Positions 40,665 through 43,888 of a stretch of DNA of 43,888 bases are shown here, piece by piece. Position numbers and translations under genes: made by a program. The notes under the pieces are model-generated. The model had not been told where the DNA came from and searched no databases. It saw nothing but the letters and a program-made list of their open reading frames with translations. Source of the stretch: an uncultured Pseudoflavonifractor sp. (lineage in GTDB: Bacteria; Bacillota; Clostridia; Oscillospirales; Oscillospiraceae); the NCBI GenBank assembly GCA_947577065.1, contig CANPTT010000017.1, forward strand, positions 1-43,888, given 5' to 3'. Every line of letters starts with the position of its first letter. Positions within the stretch are counted from its first letter, which is position 1.

Positions 40665-41116
40665 AACGCGTCGTTATCCTCTCTGATACCCACGGTCTTC
40701 TGCGCCCCCAGGTATTGGAGCATCTGTCCCTGGCCGACGTCGTCATTCACGGTGGAGATATCAATACCCAGGCCATTGTGGATACCCTTTCAGGCTATGC
40801 CCCCCTCCACATCGTCCGGGGCAACAACGATAAGGAGTGGGCGGAACACCTGCCTTTGAGCCTTACCTTTTCCATTGAGGGCGTCCACTTTTTCCTGGTC
40901 CACAATAAGAAAGACGTCCCTGCGGACCTCCACAGTGTAGATGTGGTGGTCTACGGTCACTCCCACAAATATTCCCAGGAGAAAAAGAGCGGCGTTCTAT
41001 GGTTAAATCCGGGCAGCTGCGGCAAACGCCGGTTTGACCAGGAGATCACCCTTTCCCTCATGACCGTTGAGGGCGACCATTTTCAGGTGGAAAAGGTGGT
41101 CCTCCCGCAGGGGTAG
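40661..41116 (+). CDS. YfcE/MJ0936-family metallophosphoesterase
   Basis: 151-residue calcineurin-like phosphoesterase of the YfcE family; relatives hydrolyse phosphodiesters such as bis-pNPP in vitro and the natural substrate is unclear. All metal-site motifs are present: SDTHG (Asp9, His11), GGD (Asp33), GNND (54-57), a VH-type His81, and GHSH (His100, His102). In many Firmicutes the family lies near rdgB or rph, which is not so here. Coupled to the 67-aa gene upstream and closed by a strong terminator. Confidence 0.92.
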   Translation: MKRVVILSDTHGLLRPQVLEHLSLADVVIHGGDINTQAIVDTLSGYAPLHIVRGNNDKEWAEHLPLSLTFSIEGVHFFLVHNKKDVPADLHSVDVVVYGHSHKYSQEKKSGVLWLNPGSCGKRRFDQEITLSLMTVEGDHFQVEKVVLPQG

Positions 41117-41164
41117 GAGGAGATTTCCACTTTCATCCCACCCAGGGCCCTTCCTTCAAAGTCA

Positions 41165-41211
41165 AAGCCCCCCGGAGAGGATCCGTTCTCTCCGGGGGGC
41201 TTGCTTTTTTG
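41165..41211 (+). terminator. Terminator after the phosphoesterase gene
   Basis: 15-bp perfect stem (41165-41179 with 41188-41202), 8-nt loop, GCTTTTTT tail. Confidence 0.9.
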
Positions 41212-41220
41212 AAAACCGGA

Positions 41221-41742
41221 TCAGCCCTCGGTCTCAGCGTCAAAGGGCTTATTCTGGGGCTGAGGCTGAGCAGATTCGGCCATGCCGGCGGCGGTGGCCC
41301 GAAATCGGGAGCGGGACTTCTTGATCTCGTCGTATGCCTCGGCCACTGCCTCCTCGGTGCGGCGAAGAGCGTCGTCACAATAGCGGTTGGCGGCCTGCTT
41401 CAGCTCCCGGGACAGCTCCTCCGCCTTTCGGCGCATCTCCTCGCTCTCTCGCTTGGCCTTGGCCAGCAGCTCGTTCTCTGCCAGCATCTGCTTGGCCCGC
41501 TCCTCCGCCTGCTGAATGAGGAGATCCCCCTCCCGCTTGGCGGAGGCGAGATAATCATTCCGGGCAGCCAGCAACTTCTTGGCCTCTGCCAGCTCCATAG
41601 GAAAGGCGCTGCGGATCTCATCGATCCGGTCCAGGGCGTCGGTGCGGTCCACCATACACTTGTCCGAGGACAGGGGCACCCCCTTGGCCTCTTCGATCAT
41701 CTCAAACAGCATATCCAGCAGTTCATTGACGTCGCTCGCCAT
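41221..41742 (-). CDS. Coiled-coil protein downstream of coaD
   Basis: 173 residues, mostly long amphipathic helix rich in Glu, Lys, Arg and Ala (about 45-145), with heptad-like spacing (AKREGDLLIQQAEERAKQML) and an unstructured C-terminus (PQPQNKPFDAETEG). The helix style recalls DivIVA or V-ATPase subunit H-like proteins. A similar protein seems common next to coaD in related clostridia, but I cannot verify that. Its ATG overlaps the coaD stop (TAATG). A role in cell envelope or division would be a guess. Confidence 0.7.
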   Translation of the reverse strand: MASDVNELLDMLFEMIEEAKGVPLSSDKCMVDRTDALDRIDEIRSAFPMELAEAKKLLAARNDYLASAKREGDLLIQQAEERAKQMLAENELLAKAKRESEEMRRKAEELSRELKQAANRYCDDALRRTEEAVAEAYDEIKKSRSRFRATAAGMAESAQPQPQNKPFDAETEG

Positions 41743-42239
41743 TATCGATTCCTCCTGCTTTTCATTTTTTCTTCCACATCCCCAATGATCTCACGGGGAA
41801 CAAAGTCGCTCAGGTCCGCGCCGTAGGACGCCATCTCCTTCACCACACTGGAACTAAGATAGGTATATTTGGTGCTGGAGGGGATAAAGATGGTCTCCAG
41901 CCGGGGGTTCAGCTTCCGATTGATAAGGGCCATTTGCAGTTCATACTCATAGTCGGACACCGCCCGCAGACCCTTTACCAGAGTACACGCCTTTTTCTCC
42001 CTGGCATACTCGGCTACCAGGGCGGAGGAGCGGTCTACCTCCACATTGGGGAGCTTCTCCACCGTCCGGCGAATGAGCTCCACCCGCTCGTCCGGAGTAA
42101 ACAGGCCCGTATCCGCTTTCTCTGAATTCACCATGACGGCCACGATCAGCTTATCAAAACAGGCGGCGGCCCGTTTGATGATATTCAGATGCCCCAGAGT
42201 GATGGGGTCAAAGCTGCCGGGATAGATGGCGATCTTCAA
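41742..42239 (-). CDS. coaD: Phosphopantetheine adenylyltransferase
   Basis: 165-residue cytoplasmic enzyme of coenzyme A synthesis, joining ATP and 4'-phosphopantetheine to make dephospho-CoA. The nucleotidyltransferase start YPGSFDPITLGHLNII holds the (T/H)xGH motif (His17); GLRAVSDYEYE (90-100) and the ISSTxVR-like segment YLSSSVVKE (127-135) are present. Length is normal (about 160). It overlaps rsmD by 4 nt; rsmD-coaD is a common bacterial pair. Confidence 0.97.
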   Translation of the reverse strand: MKIAIYPGSFDPITLGHLNIIKRAAACFDKLIVAVMVNSEKADTGLFTPDERVELIRRTVEKLPNVEVDRSSALVAEYAREKKACTLVKGLRAVSDYEYELQMALINRKLNPRLETIFIPSSTKYTYLSSSVVKEMASYGADLSDFVPREIIGDVEEKMKSRRNR

Positions 42240-42805
42240 GGGGCGTCACATCCTTCCGCTGTAGAGCGGCGGTGATAGAGAGTCAGCTTGATCCTGCCGT
42301 AGCGGTAATCCCGGCCCATCTCATAGGGGGCGGGCAGGATAGGCATCTCTTTATCCAGAGCACTTTCACAGACAATTATACCATTTTCAGTCATAATGTC
42401 AATCTCCGACATTTTCCGCAGCGCCTTTTCCAGCAGGTCGGAATTATAGGGGGGATCCAGAAAGGCAAGGCCGAACTTCTCCCGGCAGGAGGTAAGGAAG
42501 CTCACCCCGTCCCCCGCCGCCACCCGGCTTTGGTTCTCAAAGCCGGTGGTCTTGACATTCTCCTCAATGACCTTCACCGCCTCCCGGCTCTGGTCCACAA
42601 AGACGCATTTCTCCGCCCCACGGCTCAGGGCCTCGATGCCCAGCTGGCCGGTGCCGGCGAAGAGATCCAGAACCTTCCGGCCCTCCACGTCGAATTGGAC
42701 GATATTGAATATGGACTCCTTCACCTTGTCGGTGGTGGGACGGGTGTCCAGACCAGGGAGGTCTCTCAGCTTCCTGCCCCGGGCGGTTCCGGTAATGACG
42801 CGCAT
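42236..42805 (-). CDS. rsmD: 16S rRNA (guanine(966)-N2)-methyltransferase
   Basis: 189-residue SAM-dependent methyltransferase acting on G966 of 16S rRNA in the 30S subunit. N-terminus MRVITGTARGRKL, SAM motif LDLFAGTGQLGIEALSRGA (46-64), catalytic DPPY (117-120). I start at ATG 42805: the SD AAAGGATG is about 9 nt away, while ATG 42814 would overlap it. Coupled to coaD by a 4-nt overlap. Three genes, rsmD-coaD-coiled-coil, form one unit. Confidence 0.95.
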   Translation of the reverse strand: MRVITGTARGRKLRDLPGLDTRPTTDKVKESIFNIVQFDVEGRKVLDLFAGTGQLGIEALSRGAEKCVFVDQSREAVKVIEENVKTTGFENQSRVAAGDGVSFLTSCREKFGLAFLDPPYNSDLLEKALRKMSEIDIMTENGIIVCESALDKEMPILPAPYEMGRDYRYGRIKLTLYHRRSTAEGCDAP

Positions 42806-42825
42806 AGTATCCATCCTTTCGGGTA

Positions 42826-43536
42826 TTATTGTTTGCCGTGATAATCCAGGTCATACCAATGGGAAAATTCCGGGTCAAATTCTCCGCCGGGCTCCAACTT
42901 TGTAATGTCAATGACCGTCTCGTAGGCTACGATCCATTCCCCGTCCTTCCAGTCGAGGACCATCAATTTCTGCTCATTCCCTGACGGATCCCACCGCTGT
43001 AAACACCGCAGACGGGTCAGTTCCCCGTCTATGTACCTGTAAAGCTCTACATTGCTGGACGCAATACTGCTAACGCGAATACTCTCCACCACTTTCGTTT
43101 CCGGGTGGAAATTGGCGTAGCATACCTCATTGAGTCCATAAGGGTCGGGAACAAATTTTTCTCCGTCCCAGATATAGTAGGAGAAGTACTCCTCCCCCTG
43201 GGTCCCGGTGTTGAGGAGGAAATGAAAGTCGGTATAGCCGTCGAAGTTCACATCCTCCGCCACCAGCCCGGTAAGCTGATACTCGGGGGACCACTCCGCA
43301 AACTGCTGAAGGGGCTTTGTGTCCCCCTGGGCCTTATAGATGTCCACCCGCAGTTCCCCCGTCTCCCCGGAGCGGACCAGCTCCAGCCAGAAGGAGGGGG
43401 CGTCCAGCCCTACCTGCAGCTCCAGGGTAGAGAGGGGGACCGGGGCCGCCGTGGGGGTGGGGGCAGGGTCCTCCCGCTCACAGCCCGAGAGCAGCAGGAG
43501 GGACAGGATACACAGAGGGGCTATGTATTTTTTCTT
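42826..43536 (-). CDS. Putative lipoprotein, start codon unclear
   Basis: The frame encodes a basic start KKKYIAPLCILSLLLLSGCE: charged residues, a hydrophobic core and a lipobox LLSGC, so a lipid-anchored protein is likely. A PT-rich spacer (PAPTPTAAPVP) leads to a mature domain of about 200 residues with an EF-hand-like DVNFDGYTDF stretch, seen in small extracellular FG-GAP or SLH-associated proteins. No ATG, GTG or TTG fits: an SD-like GGGGG (43544-43548) is followed 7 nt later by AAG at 43534-43536, where the protein ought to begin. GTG 43347 would remove the signal. The start coordinate given is that AAG. A mutated start or sequencing error is possible. Confidence 0.65.
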   Translation of the reverse strand, partial: KKKYIAPLCILSLLLLSGCEREDPAPTPTAAPVPLSTLELQVGLDAPSFWLELVRSGETGELRVDIYKAQGDTKPLQQFAEWSPEYQLTGLVAEDVNFDGYTDFHFLLNTGTQGEEYFSYYIWDGEKFVPDPYGLNEVCYANFHPETKVVESIRVSSIASSNVELYRYIDGELTRLRCLQRWDPSGNEQKLMVLDWKDGEWIVAYETVIDITKLEPGGEFDPEFSHWYDLDYHGKQ

Positions 43537-43566
43537 GGCAGGACCCCCTTTTTCTGAGAGAAATTG

Positions 43567-43583
43567 GGCGGGCTGCGCCCGCC
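43567..43583 (-). terminator. Possible terminator of the transglutaminase-like gene
   Basis: 7-bp GC stem (GGCGGGC/GCCCGCC) with a 3-nt loop, then AATTTCTC on the minus strand. The tail is weak. Confidence 0.45.
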
Positions 43584-43584
43584 T

Positions 43585-43888
43585 CTATGAAGGAAGGACG
43601 CTCATACCATCCCAGCGGAAGCGGGCAGCGGTGGTCTCGGGGATGCTGTTGTAGTCCCACTGGTGGTCAGTCTCCCTCATGTAGTCGCTGGTCACGTTGA
43701 AGTAGCGGTGGGTGGAGGCCAACAGCTTCTCCCCCTGCAGGTCCCCAAACCAAGTGGCGTCCCAGGTGGGGTCCACGCAGTACCACTCCCCCTCCAGCTT
43801 TACCATGTTCCAGGCGTGGTCGCTGCCGGAGTCGGAGGAGGCCCCCACCACCGTGATGCACTCCACCCCCGCCAGGTCCATGAGGAGC
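43585..43888 (-). CDS. Transglutaminase-like domain protein, C-terminal part
   Basis: The frame is open to the right edge, so only the last ~100 residues are seen. They contain a GVECITVVGASSDSGSDHAW segment with the His of a Cys-His-Asp triad (HAWN) and the Asp of VDPTWDATWF, the signature end of transglutaminase-like peptidases. The cysteine lies outside. These are usually secreted surface proteins in clostridia, often with SLH or Ig-like domains. The ATG at 43881 is internal. The lipoprotein gene follows after a weak hairpin. Confidence 0.8.
   Translation of the reverse strand, partial: LLMDLAGVECITVVGASSDSGSDHAWNMVKLEGEWYCVDPTWDATWFGDLQGEKLLASTHRYFNVTSDYMRETDHQWDYNSIPETTAARFRWDGMSVLPS

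Overview
The window looks like a chromosome segment of a GC-rich, low-oxygen Clostridia member, most likely Oscillospiraceae (the Flavonifractor / Lawsonibacter / Pseudoflavonifractor neighbourhood). The case rests on the gene set: IreB, ClpC, rubrerythrin, RibU under an FMN riboswitch, a PotC-PotD fusion, der-plsY-gpsA, bL32 with DUF177, SLH-domain surface proteins and a Gly/Cys-rich YjcZ-like peptide. SD sequences are strong and sigma-A-type promoters are close to consensus. The genus is inferred, not proven.

Layout. 1-5.1 kb: 3' part of pheT, ireB, a 50-aa peptide, DUF1905 protein, alpha/beta hydrolase, peptidase T and a 2[4Fe-4S] ferredoxin. 5.2-16.0 kb: a ClpC-type AAA+ unfoldase, then three paralogous secreted SLH proteins whose number of a ~120-residue repeat grows from 1 to 4 to 5. 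16.0-20.0 kb: minus-strand core operons der-plsY-gpsA and DUF177-rpmF. 20.1-25.8 kb: RluD-like pseudouridine synthase, an unknown protein, and the polyamine ABC transporter potA-potB-potCD. 25.9-26.9 kb: rubrerythrin and a DUF5655 protein. 27.0-29.4 kb: a tRNA-shaped but T-armless element, intact tRNA-Ala(CGC), a large serine recombinase and a CHAP-type mobile-element gene fragment, i.e. a decayed mobile element beside a tRNA. 29.4-31.2 kb: FMN riboswitch, ribU and a creatininase-family amidohydrolase in one operon. 31.3-34.1 kb: an unknown membrane protein, a YjcZ-like peptide and trmB. 34.15-34.7 kb: two tRNA-Pro-like 5' halves with related tails, then an intact tRNA-Pro(UGG). 34.7-35.0 kb: an AT-rich scar with a gene fragment. 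35.1-41.1 kb: cardiolipin synthase, ZIP metal transporter, bcp and yaaA (one peroxide-defence operon), NSS sodium symporter, a small protein and a YfcE-type phosphodiesterase. 41.2-43.9 kb (minus): transglutaminase-like protein, lipoprotein, rsmD, coaD and a coiled-coil protein.

How it fits together. Much of the window is housekeeping: tRNA charging and modification, phospholipid synthesis, ribosome assembly and CoA. Interspersed are oxygen and peroxide defence (rubrerythrin, Bcp, YaaA), uptake systems (polyamines, riboflavin, divalent metal, a sodium symporter) and surface proteins.

The least ordinary signals are RNA-level. Both tRNA loci are preceded by tRNA-shaped incomplete copies. The first tRNA-Pro-like unit and the divergent tRNA methyltransferase gene trmB share one palindromic -35 box. 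Two transporter mRNAs appear to begin with a perfect hairpin. The most testable protein-level lead is the creatininase-family enzyme co-regulated with a riboflavin transporter. All calls were made by eye from sequence; no database search or folding program was run.
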